A stretch of DNA of 64,000 nucleotides from Xylona heveae TC161. Lineage: Eukaryota; Ascomycota; Xylonomycetes; Xylonales; Xylonaceae. Positions 13,121 to 23,693 of the stretch are shown here, one piece after another (within the stretch, counting starts at the first letter, position 1; every line of letters begins with the position of its first letter). The notes under the pieces were generated by a model that searched no databases, was not told where the DNA came from, and saw only the letters and a program-made list of their open reading frames with translations. The stretch spans positions 1,178,001-1,242,000 of the forward strand of contig NW_017264197.1 in assembly GCF_001619985.1 (NCBI RefSeq). The letters run 5' to 3'. A program made the position numbers and the translations under genes.

Positions 13121-16100
13121 GTAGATTATTGTATGTATTGCAGTACGCTACAGCGCAAGTACATCAAGGGTAGAGTGTCCAAAAGTCGTTATATCCTCCT
13201 GACTATGCTACTTTATCATACTATCTCGACATTTCTCCGCGAGCTTGGTGAGCTTATTGGACTTGGTTTGCGTTTCTGTTCTGCTTTGTCCGCATTCCTT
13301 TGTTTCCTTTGACAGTCTAGGAGTCGAGCGGTTCAGGGTTAAAGGGTGCTGGGTTCGAAAGTCCAACATTTCAGGGTGTCAAAACTTCAGCGTCTCGGCT
13401 TTAAAGACGTGAATTGCTTCGCTCGGAGTGCACTGGCTGTCCTGGATTCGTGAACCCTGGATACTAGATATCAGATGCCACATACCTGGATATAAGTGTC
13501 AATGGCTGCGATATGCCCATGTATAATATCGTGATATACCCTGCAATTGTCTCTTCATCGATCAGCTGTTCGTTTAGCTGCCGGCGACACGGTCAGGACT
13601 GGGAGACTTCGCGCGAGGAAAAGATGGCCAAACTTTTCAAAGTTGTAAAACTTGTAGAGATAGTCCGAGAGGGTTCAATGTCTCAAGATTTCTGTGGGTT
13701 GTAGATTGCAAGTTGTAGCATGCCACTCTGCATGCCAACTAGCCGCCGAGAACGGGACTCGGGGATATCTAAAGGGCAGGGTTGTAAGAAGTGGAAATCG
13801 GTATGTTTTCAGGAGTGCTGGATTTAAGAGAGTGTGTAAGCCGTGCAGAGGGATGAGCAGCACGGCCAGGATAAGGGAGCGACGATGACGACGATAATGA
13901 CAGCAGGACTGGAACAGGAGGAGGAGACACAAGGATAAATGCTGAGAAAGGGGGGGGGGGTAAGAAGAAGAATGGTAATATTAAGAATGGTAATAATAAT
14001 ATTATTAATAAGACAACAGCGACGAGTGAATAGAAAAAAAGAAGACGGCAAACGAACATGCAATCCAAGTGCTCGGTCCCAGTATATATCTCCCGGCTCA
14101 TTGCTCAATATACCCTATATTTCGCCAACTGATATACTGATCATGTCCAAGCCAGAATATTTAGAGTCCCTTATGTATTTTCGCAGACAGTCCAGATACG
14201 TGTCGGTACGCACTCTGCTCCAGAGCTTGCGATCTGGCCACCTAGAATTAAGTGGCCTCTTTATTCGTGTTCAATTTCCAGTGTCAGTGTGCGATGCCCA
14301 GTACAAGCTTTTCGACACTTGGGACGCTTGTGATGCTTTGGCAACTTGCCTTGTGATCCATTCGTAGGGCTTGCCGTCGAGATCTCACTGATATCTCAGT
14401 CTTTGTTGTGAAGAGTATCTATAATGTGCAGCCGCGGAGCAACAGATAGCACAACTTGGCATTTTGCTTTAGTTCCAGGGAAAGGGAAGGCGAGCGGCAG
14501 GGTATAGGCATTAGTTGACAACTGTTTTGTAATGCTCGAAGCCTTGACACCTCGAACCTTGGTGTTTGAGGTTTCGAGGGTTTAAGGATCTGGCTTTTGA
14601 CTTTTGACGTTCGTACAACAGGTAATCGGACCGTCGCCGACTGAGAGAATTTGAAGGCGTGGGCGCTAAAGAGTGATGCACTTTCAATGGGTCGATGGAT
14701 CATATCGTTAGGAGCCTTGGATTCAGGAGAACTAGATTGCCAGGGTGGTGAACTTCCGGACGTGGGATCCATGAGTCCAATCATTCGACGAATGCTCTTC
14801 TCAATGTACAAGGGAGGAAATCTGCCCATTGGCCACTTCATCGCCGGCGGTTGAAAGGCTCTCACTATTAGTAGTAACAAAATTTATAAGTAATGGCATT
14901 CCGTTGAGAGATCTGGGCGTGACTAGCGTTCTGTTTCTCAGAAGGTCAGGCTTCGACAATCCGTAATCGGAGGATCAGGCTGGAGAAAGAAACAGAGGTG
15001 TAGCTTTTGGTTAATTCTTCCCGGTCGAAAAGTCAAGCTCAAATAAACAAGAAACAATGGACCAATGGTAGTTTTGCAGTGTTGGTAATGTGGTTTCGAG
15101 GAGCCAAAACGCCTTGATGGTGCGGTCGAGAATAGCTGATCAGTAATGATGCATCGGTGGGTTCGGTTGGCTAGTACAGTGATAACAGCTTCGTGGTTCC
15201 AGGACTCCAGTCAAAGGAGTCAATGGCGGTTAATGGTTGTTTTGTTCCTGGACCTCCGAGTGGTGTAGCATGATTGCAATTGGGTCGTTGCCCTTTGTGG
15301 GGCTGTTTTCTTCTGGCCTCAGATGGTTTTGTGAGTTTTTTCTAGCACGATCAATTGAATGATCAGAAATAGAAGGGATAGCATTATGATGATGCTCTCG
15401 AGACATCCTGTGCTGGACAGTTGAGTTCGCTGCTTGAAATTTATTCGGAATTTATAATAGAAAACGTGCATAATAAATATAAATTTCTAAAATAATCGAA
15501 TATAAACAACAAAAGAAAAATACCTAGGAAAACAAAGTAAACAGAATAATTAAAGAAATCGCATTAAAATGCCTAGAAATTAAATTTGCAAAACGGGAAC
15601 ACAGAAAAGGCGCCGTAAATAAATAAAAAAGAAAAAAAAGACAGACAAATAAATATAAAAACAAAAAATGGGTTGGACAAAAAACGTACAACAGCGGGGA
15701 TTCGCTGGTCGTCACCGACCCAACTACTAGTCCGCCGATCTGAGGCTTATGTATGGCAGAGCGGACGGGATGCCCAGTTTTCCTCAGTCTATGGTCGTAC
15801 GTGCTCATTCTACCAAATTTGTACACTATATCCCTTCATAATATGAGATAATCAGGGACCGACGAAACGGTAGTTGGGAGGATTTGACCTAAACTGCACG
15901 CTATATAGTATCAGATGGCCCATTAAGTTTATCCTTATTTATTAGATATCATATATTCATAAGAAGTTGTCTGCTTTGCAGGATGGAAGTTGCAAGTACA
16001 TCGGATTAGCATAAGATACGGCCCCATGTTAACGTCTTTTTACACGAAGGCTGCGAAATTGCCAAAGCGCATGATACGAGAAAGACGGAAATGCCATGCC

Positions 16101-17345
16101 TAGAGAAATGGCATTCTGTAATAATTGCACGCCGGAGTTCTCTAACGAACCAATCATATTACGACATGCTTGCATGTACGGGACAGGACATGGCCAGAAA
16201 TGCAAAAGCAAGGCCAAGCTCGATGACGTGAAGGTCGGGTGGGGCATGAGGGGCATCAGTTGACGTCATTGCGCTGATAGTTCATCTAATTCTGGCTGGG
16301 ACAAATCGTGATCCTTCTACTTTGTATGCGGATTAATGGAGTTTTCCCCATTGCAAGGTATCCGTGTACTCAACTTTCCCACTTTACGTGCAGCCTCTCG
16401 CCTCCTTGGCCTTCCCACATGGTGGGGTTCAGGTACGAAAATAGGAGAGGAGCGTTACATGGACCTGTATGAGACACAGGTACAACACCGTTGAATGGTC
16501 CATGTACCAGACGGATGTTGCATGTTGAAGATTCTACAGTACCGTACCAGTAGTAAATGCCTTAATGCTGCATATACTTTTAAGAGTCTGCAGAATGTGT
16601 TTTATCTTTTGAATTATATTAGAGAGAAATGTATGATTATCACACATACAAAGTCAATTGATGACAGATACAGCCAAGCAATCATATGCTACTCACTATC
16701 GTCATCATCTGGATTCTGGACCTTTTGCGCACAGGTCGTAGGCAAGCATTTGACAAGACAACTATCGCTTTATTATTGTGGAGCCCGGTCCGAAGTACTA
16801 TTCGGACGTTGTACCGACAGTCGTCACTCTCAATCATCCCATACGCCCAAATGGTGTGGATTCGGTACATTGTCCGACCCCCAAAGGTAAACGAAGAAAG
16901 GCGCGGGGCACACACACACTTACCTCACACCTCTCATACGTCTGGTAGTGTGTAATTTCGACCCTCAGTGATCTCACTCACTGACGTGCGTTGCGTTTTC
17001 CCCAATGTGGCTGCCCCCGAACTTGTCCTTTTTAAACCCACAAGCTATCCTTTCTTGACATCTCTCTTTTTCTTCATCTCTTCAAGCCTTTCCATCAATA
17101 ACACAAATCTTCCGCTACATTACTTGACCACTCTCTTCATCCCTTTTACACTCACAAGGTACGTCTCTTATCCAGACAGCATATCAGCAGCATCTGTCAA
17201 TCCAGCAATCCCAACGCCTCCAACTCCCAAATTCCGCTTTGAAACACAGCACTTGTCCTTCTATCCCACATGCAATTGCACACCCCTTCAAACCCCAATT
17301 TTGGCAGAAGTCAATGCTAATAAATCCTGTCCGAGTAGCATCAAA

Positions 17346-17573
17346 ATGTCTGCCCCCAACGCCGGCCGTCAGTCCCCTCCCCCGGAGCGCCAGAGCGCTG
17401 CTCAGCTCAACGAGGTCCCCGCCAGCGGCAAGGCCGCTGCTGCCCCCTCGGCCGAGCACGCCAAGCAGACCAGCGAGCAGACCAAGGAGGGTTTGAGCAG
17501 CAACCCCACTGCCCCTCTTGACCAGGCCGCCGAGGCCAAGACCAGCAAAGAAGGTCGCGGTCCTGGCATCTAA
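17346..17573 (+). CDS. Small conserved fungal protein, 75 aa, function unknown
   Basis: Intronless 75-residue protein starting MSAPNAGRQSPPPERQ and ending KTSKEGRGPGI. Similar short, hydrophilic Ala/Ser/Gln/Lys-rich proteins are common in Aspergillus and relatives; I know no function. It has no membrane span, signal peptide or catalytic motif, and is probably disordered. The ATG at 17346 is chosen because it follows a CAAA context, ends a CT-rich, T-rich leader typical of strongly expressed fungal genes, and begins the biased coding sequence (many GCC, GAG, AAG, CCC codons). The same frame is open upstream to 16968, but that stretch is T-rich and reads like 5' UTR. A short 5' UTR intron near 17159-17180 is possible. 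Confidence 0.8.
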   Translation: MSAPNAGRQSPPPERQSAAQLNEVPASGKAAAAPSAEHAKQTSEQTKEGLSSNPTAPLDQAAEAKTSKEGRGPGI

Positions 17574-18224
17574 ACTGCCCAAAATCAGTTTTTCTCCACA
17601 CCTTTTCTCCTAAAGGTAAGATACCAACCCTTTTTTCCCCGGCCAACCAGCGCAACCAAAGCTAATGTATTTCCCAGAATGAATAATTGAATCCCTCAAA
17701 GATATCAAGTCGAGTGATGATATCCATTCCCCACAACCACCACTATGTTTAGCGGCGGGATCAAGAACCCGGTGTTTCTGGGATTTCTGTTTGTCATGAA
17801 TTTACGTCCGTCAATTAGATGACACGAATAATATTTATGAAATAAATACCATACTTTTTTTTTTTTTTTAAAAAAAAAAAAACTGTCAATTGTGCAACTG
17901 ACTTGTGATGATCTCATCCGCCCACTTGGCAAAGGTGTAGAGAACAACAAGTCTACATAAGATCAGGAAACTCCCCTTGTACATATTCCTAACCACCGTC
18001 GGTTAGGTTATCCGCCATAGGAAACAGCAACATGGCCTATGACTCTCACAGCTAAGCCTAAGACTACAACAAGTGGTCCTTGATTGCACTGCACGTTAAT
18101 CTGAACTTTCTCAATTGCCATTCAATATTGACTACTAAACTGCATGCTTTACTCGAGAGAACGCAGCCCACCAGACAAGCAAATCATCAAGCAAGCAAGC
18201 AATAGCTGAAAAAGATCTTGAGAA
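17574..18224. other. Intergenic region with T/A inverted homopolymer
   Basis: Convergent 3' ends of the small protein (plus) and the Vip1-like locus (minus). Apart from the T15A13 tract at 17855-17882 and CAAG repeats near 18176-18202, I see nothing coding. Confidence 0.6.
17855..17882. repeat. T15-A13 inverted homopolymer
   Basis: A T run is followed directly by an A run: a self-complementary tract able to form a hairpin. A shorter similar tract is at 58922-58939. Confidence 0.9.
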
Positions 18225-18393
18225 TCATAAATCATTTCTGTCGTAGCCGTAGCCGTCGCCGTAGTCACCCATCAGCCCCATACTTTCGCCATTCCCTCTC
18301 ACCACACCAGCGTTAAACTCATTCGCCATCTCGTCATCCTCAATGAAGCCTCTCCCTGGGGCAGGAAAAGAAGGAGGGGCTGCTGCTGATTCT
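18225..18393 (-). other. Candidate alternative terminal coding exon of the Vip1-like gene
   Basis: On the minus strand a clear acceptor (CTGTTTAG, with CTGAT upstream) is followed from 18393 by an open frame of 55 codons to TGA at 18225. It reads ESAAAPPSFPAPGRG, then GFIEDDEMANEFNAGV, then a Gly/Tyr/Asp tail ending YGYDRNDL. The acidic and Gly-Tyr composition looks like real protein, and no other minus-strand gene lies between it and the Vip1-like gene. The frame needs a donor of phase 2. The GTAGCT at 18969, overlapping the stop of the cysteine-rich tail, has that phase and would give a 381-aa protein. A GTCTTC in the exon at 18719-18816 also has it but is a poor donor. Confidence 0.5.
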
Positions 18394-18718
18394 CTAAACA
18401 GACACGAATAAATCAGACGGCTACTCTTCTGTCCAAGAGTACAGACGGTAGTAGAGAGCGAGAGGGAATATGGCAGAAGTGACAGTAAAAGAGAAGACAG
18501 AGTCTTCGTTCAGGGTTTGAGACGGGATCAATGAATGGAGGACAGTCAAAGTGGAACAAGAACAGATGATGGGCTTTGACAATAGAATGACAGGAGCAGA
18601 AATCATAAAAAAAAATAGGATTGCCTGAGGAAAGCAAAAAGAATAAGGGATAAAAGTAAAAGAAGAAACAACCAACCATAACGATAAGCATAAAATGACC
18701 AACACTCGGCACGCTCCT

Positions 18719-18816
18719 TTAAGAAGACTTCTCGCTAGCAACGTTTTCTCCGAGAGGCGCCACGTTCGATTGAGCAGCAACGTCCGCACTCGGTCCAGTG
18801 GCAGTCTGTTGCTCAG
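18719..18816 (-). other. Candidate alternative 3' exon of the Vip1-like gene (skips the metallothionein-like tail)
   Basis: A good acceptor (GGTTTAG at 18817, with GCTAAT about 40 nt upstream) is followed by a frame reading SEQQTATGPSADVAAQ through PLGENVASEKSS to a TAA at 18719. A perfect GTAAGT donor at 19267, inside the coding region just before the cysteine-rich modules, has the matching phase 1. Joining them gives a 258-aa protein without the modules. The intron would be 451 nt, long for this genome. Confidence 0.5.
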
Positions 18817-18965
18817 CTAAACCAAAAACACCGCGAAAAAGACACGCGGCCCCAACATTAGCTTTTCTTTCTCTCTCAACACCACATATAAAAAGAAAAG
18901 AAAAGGAGAAAAAGAAAAAAGGAGGATATTGTCCTGAAACACACAACTGGTTTGAATGCGAAAAG

Positions 18966-20110
18966 CTACTTTCCGCAGCCAGAACAGCCGCAGTGCCCCG
19001 GCTCGCATTTGCATTCGCCTTCATTTGCGCCGCAGTTGCACTCCGTCTTTTCCGTCTGCGCAATCTGATGCACATCCTTGGGGTTCTTGGCACAGCCGCC
19101 ACAGGCACAGTGTCCCTCCCCGCACGAGCAATTCTTTGAGTTGCCGCCGCAGCCGCAGGTAGTAAACTCTGTGCCTGGGATATGGTGCACAGCAGACTTG
19201 CCGCAGTCCGCGCAAGCGCATTTTCCGGGCGGGCAGGAACAGGCTTCAGTATGAGAATCGCACTTACACGTCGTGGACTTGCCACTCTTGAGATCGGCGA
19301 GACGGCGAGCTTCGGCATGGATGTCGCGCACTTGCTTGTCACCCTGGGTATAGAATGCACGGACACGCTGGCCGGTGGGGGTGCCAAGCGCCTTCTCAAA
19401 GTACTGGCCCAGGCTCTTCCAGCCGGCGTTGGCCTTTTCGGAGATGCCGTAGCTGGTGTCCAGCCCCTTGGCCTTGTCGGTGGCGTGGTACTTGCTGTCA
19501 AAGTTGGTGAGGGCTTGAGTGAAGCGGCTCGAGATGCCGTGCTTCTGGTCCAGAGCAATGGCGCGCTCAATCGCAGCGTCGCTCAGTGCGTATCCATGCG
19601 CAAGGTACTCGGCTACGATGCGAGAGCGGGGCTTGTCTTCTTGTGGGATATCATTGTCGTCGCCGCCCAAGCCACCCTCGTCTTTCTCTCCGGCGAGCTC
19701 TTCAAGACTAGCGGCACTGGAGACTGATACGGCAGATGGGCCAAGCTGAGTGTTGTCAAGTAGAAGAGCGGTCTTGGCAGCACTGTTTCAGGAAAGAGTC
19801 ATAAGTCATGGTCCATCTGACGGTGAGCATCTTCCGGAACCCGCAAATGAAGATGGCCACATTCAAACAAGGTTGCCAACTTACGTTTCCTTTTCAAAGG
19901 TTACAGTGGCGGACTGAGGGCTTCCATGACCATCAGAGGTGGGCGTCACGGAGAGAGAGCTGATCTTTCCGCTGTAGACAAGCAAGAGCGATTAGTGAGA
20001 CTGGAAGGGATAACGTCCTCAAAGACGACGTACCAAAAGCTAAAGAAATCCCTGACTTCCTTTTCGGTAGTCTGCGCAGCAATGTTGTTCACATGAACGG
20101 TGTTGGCCAT
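18966..20110 (-). CDS. vip1: Vip1-like RRM protein with a triple metallothionein-like C-terminal tail
   Basis: RNA-recognition protein of the fungal Vip1 family (often annotated as actin cytoskeleton protein VIP1; exact role unclear). Exons 20110-20034, 19971-19885 and 19782-18966 give 326 aa. Residues about 3-80 are an RRM, with RNP2-like VHVNNI and RNP1-like ATVTFEKE. Then comes the family core: PRSRIVAEYLAHGYALSDAA, helical segments and VRDIHAEARRLADLK. After residue about 222 the protein becomes cysteine-rich: three modules, each C-x-C-x6-C-x-C-x4-C-x-C-x2-C followed by K or a K-containing linker, 21 cysteines in all. This is close to the seven-Cys pattern of Neurospora copper metallothionein. 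I do not recall this tail in other Vip1 proteins. A perfect GTAAGT donor (19267) lies at the start of the first module, so this tail may be an alternatively retained segment; see the candidate exons at 18719 and 18225. Confidence 0.85.
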
Positions 20111-21071
20111 GTTTGCTGTTGTGATTTGTTTGACGCAGTAAAAGTACTAGAGGTGATACGTTCAACGCTTGAGGAGTTGTTTCAAGTTTGCAAAAGTCGA
20201 GGTTCGCTGGGAAAGGAGTTTAATAAATACTCTGAAGGTGAATCCAACAAATTCCCCGTTGAACTATCCTGGGAGGTAAGGAGAAGTGAATTGGGGAACT
20301 GGTTAGAAGCACCAGGTATGTGGTGTTTGCCTCTTACCGCGTGTGTGCTTAGCCCGAAGGAGCTATGGGCCGCGCTAATGAGGGGCTTCGTGCAGCCCCA
20401 ATGCTGACAACGTCATCGGTGTGACGAAGGGCAGTGGAGGGGATGTACTTTGCCCAGTGTGGCGGTGTTTGGCGGTGTCACTACAACCACAGCTCACGCC
20501 TCGGCTATCACGTGCGTGATCGCATGTCTTACTGCCATTATACATTCAAGCAATTGAAGAGCCAACTTCATTTCGTTCTTCACTTGTGTGCATTATGGGC
20601 TGAAATGGAGTTTAATAAAAGCGTAGAGAGAGATCAGATTCTCTTTGATCAGAGTGATGACGAAAACAGAGAAAAGGAAAAAGCAAGAGAAAAAAAATAT
20701 TGCTACAGAGAATGGTAAATTCTGGGACAGCTTCGCTCCTAGCTGTATTTGCAATCCTGCTGCCTGGCGCCTTTGCTCCCCTTATTGAAAGCTGCTTCCC
20801 GAGCTGGTCAAAGGCATCCATCCAAGGAAGGAGATAGATACTGTCAGTCAAACCCTACCTCCCAAAACCGAGAAGCGCCGTGGCCACATAAAAAGTGAAG
20901 AAAAAGAAAAAAAGAAAAAGACCAAATATCGCAAATGGAAAGACGTAGGGAGTTGATGTGCTTATTATCATCTTATGCTCGAAACCACACAAATTGCAGG
21001 TTGACTTGTGCTGCGTGGCCGTCTATGGGATACTCTATGTTTCTGCTGTTCAAGGTCCTGCGCTCACAGAG
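20111..21071. other. Intergenic region between vip1-like and sip5 genes
   Basis: About 960 bases between the sip5 stop and the vip1-like start, both on the minus strand, so it holds the sip5 3' UTR and vip1 promoter. A-rich tracts lie near 20640-20700 and 20895-20920. Nothing coding is supported. Confidence 0.6.
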
Positions 21072-23693
21072 CTAAGCTTGGGAGCTCGTAGAAGTTGGGC
21101 CGTTATGGTCGGACACCTGTGCAGTGATGTTTGGATTCAGTGCTTTCACCGTCGCCACGCTCTCCCCTAGATCACCTTCATCTGACGCAGGCGTAGCGCT
21201 AGTGTCATTCTCTAACTCGGTTTGGGCGGGCGCCTGAGAGTCTGGATCCTCAGCGTGGTTCACTGCTGCTGCATTATCCTCCTCCTTCTCCTGTTCTCCA
21301 ATCATCGCAGCCAAACTTCTAAAGTTCAGCAAAGGCTCGAGGCTCGAAGCGCCCCCAGCAGGAGTCGAAGTGCCCAAACTGTCGTATTCTCCGCCCGCAT
21401 TCAAAGCTGGGGTGCTAGAGGTGGGGTCAAAAGATGAATTGGATGCAGCAAATTCGTTGCGTACAGAACCAGGACCAGAATCTAAAAAGGAAGACGCCGA
21501 GGAAGATGTATTAGAGACGTGTCGCAAGTGAGAGGGCCGGGAAGGAGTCAAGGTGTCTGCTGGATGGCTGCGAGGCAGCTCACCGCCGCGGATTGACATG
21601 TCGCTCATGGTATTTCCAGATCCAGATCGTAGGCGCCCGCTGGAGGAGGAATGCTCACTAAGAAGAGAAGGTCTCAGTGGTGCAGCGTCAGATGCGTTGC
21701 TCTGTGGCCGATCCACACTCTTGCCCTTTGACTGTATGGCAGAATCTCTCACTGTGGATGAAGTGGACACGCCCGGATTAGTCTGCGGAGAGTTCGCGAT
21801 TGATGATGCTGAAGCGTTCTCGCTTGCGGCGTTATGATAGACACCGCCTTTCTTTGCCGCCTTCTCGGCTTTCCTCGTCTCCTTCTCCTTCTTTTTGGCC
21901 GTTTTCTTGGCTTCCTTTTCCTCCTTGCGCTTTCTCTCCTCTTCAGCTGCCAAACTCAGCCGAATAGCTTCCATCATCATCATCTCTTCCAAGTCCTCAA
22001 GCCTACTCCTCCGTGAACTAACTCGAGCAGGAGTTAGACTGACACTGGGCCCCTCAAAAGCATTACCATTATTGCCCGGCCCAGACTCTCGATCAATGGC
22101 CTGGATGAGTCCGCCAAGACCACCGGCACCAAACGTATCCCGTGGTCTGGCTTCACTGACATTCTCATTACTTGCACCAGGTCGTCGAATCAATCCACTA
22201 CGTCTGCCAAATCCGCCGAATCCCCGTGATTCAGCGCCGCTATTGGTGTTTAGTAAATATGCAGCAGTATGCAAGGCCGTAGCGGCAGCAGACCTGCGTG
22301 CGGCATGTGCCCGAGCATTCGCAAGTTTTTGAGCCCAATCGGGTCGAATTTTATCAGTGGTGATAACAGCAGGGGATGTCGCAGACAAAGAAGTCGTCCT
22401 CCGCCGACCTGTCCCTTGAGGAGAAAGACGGTCTCCAGCAGCGCCCACGGAGGAAAGCGAAGATGAGGAGGACATGGCGGATGGACCATGGGCAACTCCG
22501 CTTGCATGTGCATATACGAGGCCCTTTCGGAATGGAGGCGGCTCGTACGTGATCCCGAATTCAGGCTGAACGCAGAATGGGCACGCTGCCGGCTCCGAGA
22601 CCAGGGTGAGCTCTTCGACCTGCTCTCTCCCTTCACCGCCGTTGTTATCATTGTGTTCCGGTGGATGCGGATCGGGCCTCTTGATTTGAACGAAGCACTC
22701 CGAACAAATGGCTTGATCGCAGCAACGAGTCTTATTGAGATAAGGCGGGTAGTATAAAAAGCAAATGGGACATTCAGTCGCATCTTTGTACAAATATGCC
22801 TCGACGGGTTGGCCATTAACATAAGGATCCTTGGGCAAATGCACCTCCCTTGGAGTCATATCCATGGGTGAATTGCTCTTCGATGTGGTCAGCGAGGCCA
22901 AGGTTTTAGAACGTCCGCGGAAGAGAGGTGATGTTGCAGATGGCGCAAGCAAGGGAGACGTGGTATTTGGAAGCGATGAAGCTGGCTGCGAACCGTCAGA
23001 AGTCGCGGAATGAGTACGCGCAACGATCGGAACGCTCAAAGTATTCTTGGGTTGCTCAGAGGCATGCGGATCGGAAACGTTGGTGGTGGACCTGCTTGCG
23101 AACTCGGCAGGTATATCATCAGCAGCGGGAAGCGGAAGACCCCTCGCTGCGGCCACAAGTTGATGCTCAGTCCATGAGTCGGAGTGGTCGTTGAGGCCCT
23201 TCCAAAAAGGAGCAAGACGTCTTTCAATCTATATTCCGCAATTAGCTCAGCCCAGCGACTCACGTCACAATTGTTTTGGTAGACTTGCCATCAACTGTCT
23301 AACTATGGCCTTGTTGAAATCCTCCGGCCCTGTGTAGACACCCTGCGTGACGAGAAAGCCGCCATCTACGCTTTCCTCTCGTATGCTTCGCTCTCTCTCC
23401 TTTTCCCTTGCAATCCTCTCTTTCTCTAGCCTTCGAGCTTCTCTCTCCTGCTTTGTCTCCCTTCGAGTCTCAGCGGGCGCTTCATCTCGATTGCTTGACC
23501 CGCCTATGCCAAGAAAGCTAGTGAGATCTGGCCTGCTCCCTCTCGCAGGACGAGAGCTGTAAATAGGAGACGCTTGACGGCCTAACGGGGCGAGTCCAGC
23601 TCCGACGGCAGCCGGGCCGGAGGAGCTATGATGCCGTGACCCTGAAGGACGGGATTGTGCTTGACGTTGCTCTTTCGTTGCAGAGTTACCCAT
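21072..23693 (-). CDS. sip5: Sip5-like RING-type zinc-finger protein
   Basis: Homologue of yeast Sip5, a protein that binds the Snf1 kinase and Glc7/Reg1 phosphatase in glucose signalling. Exons 23693-23289 and 23228-21072 give 853 aa. The start [13 protein letters not shown] has an N-myristoylation-like Gly2. A charged helix rich in ERK repeats follows, then [21 protein letters not shown] joined to [20 protein letters not shown]. The zinc module begins [19 protein letters not shown] and [13 protein letters not shown] and is completed by ACPFC. The second half is low-complexity Ser-rich, with a [10 protein letters not shown] charged coil. The single intron begins with GC (GCAAGT) and ends TATAG: a GC-AG intron. 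The only nearby GT donor (GTGAGT) lies beyond an in-frame TGA, so the GC site is needed. Confidence 0.9.

Larger units (their letters stand above)
7837..17345. other. 9.5 kb gene-poor region
   Basis: Between the GH13 gene and the small-protein gene I find no exon chain with family resemblance. The longest open frames (9044-9559 minus, 13939-14367 plus, 14419-14880 minus) are low-complexity or composition-driven and have no recognisable motif. The stretch holds polypyrimidine runs (9276-9322, 11125-11142, 11487-11560), short tandem repeats (12518-12544, 13064-13120) and an AT-rich block at 12220-12360 with repeated TCTCACTTC and ATCTCAATATAT phrases. Rapidly evolving genes or non-coding RNAs cannot be excluded. 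Confidence 0.6.

Noticed and set aside
13939-14367. 142-aa plus-strand open frame
   Set aside because: Starts in a poly-G/AT-rich repeat, has no recognisable domain and no splice context.
14419-14880. 153-aa minus-strand open frame
   Set aside because: Protein-like in places, but no family likeness and no promoter or intron support; left uncalled.
16968-17345. N-terminal extension of the 75-aa small protein
   Set aside because: Composition is T-rich leader type, changes sharply at 17346, and lacks the codon bias of the coding part.
18719-19570. 283-aa minus-strand open frame overlapping the Vip1-like gene
   Set aside because: Mostly a shadow of the Cys-rich coding frame; only its last 98 bases are considered, as a candidate alternative exon.
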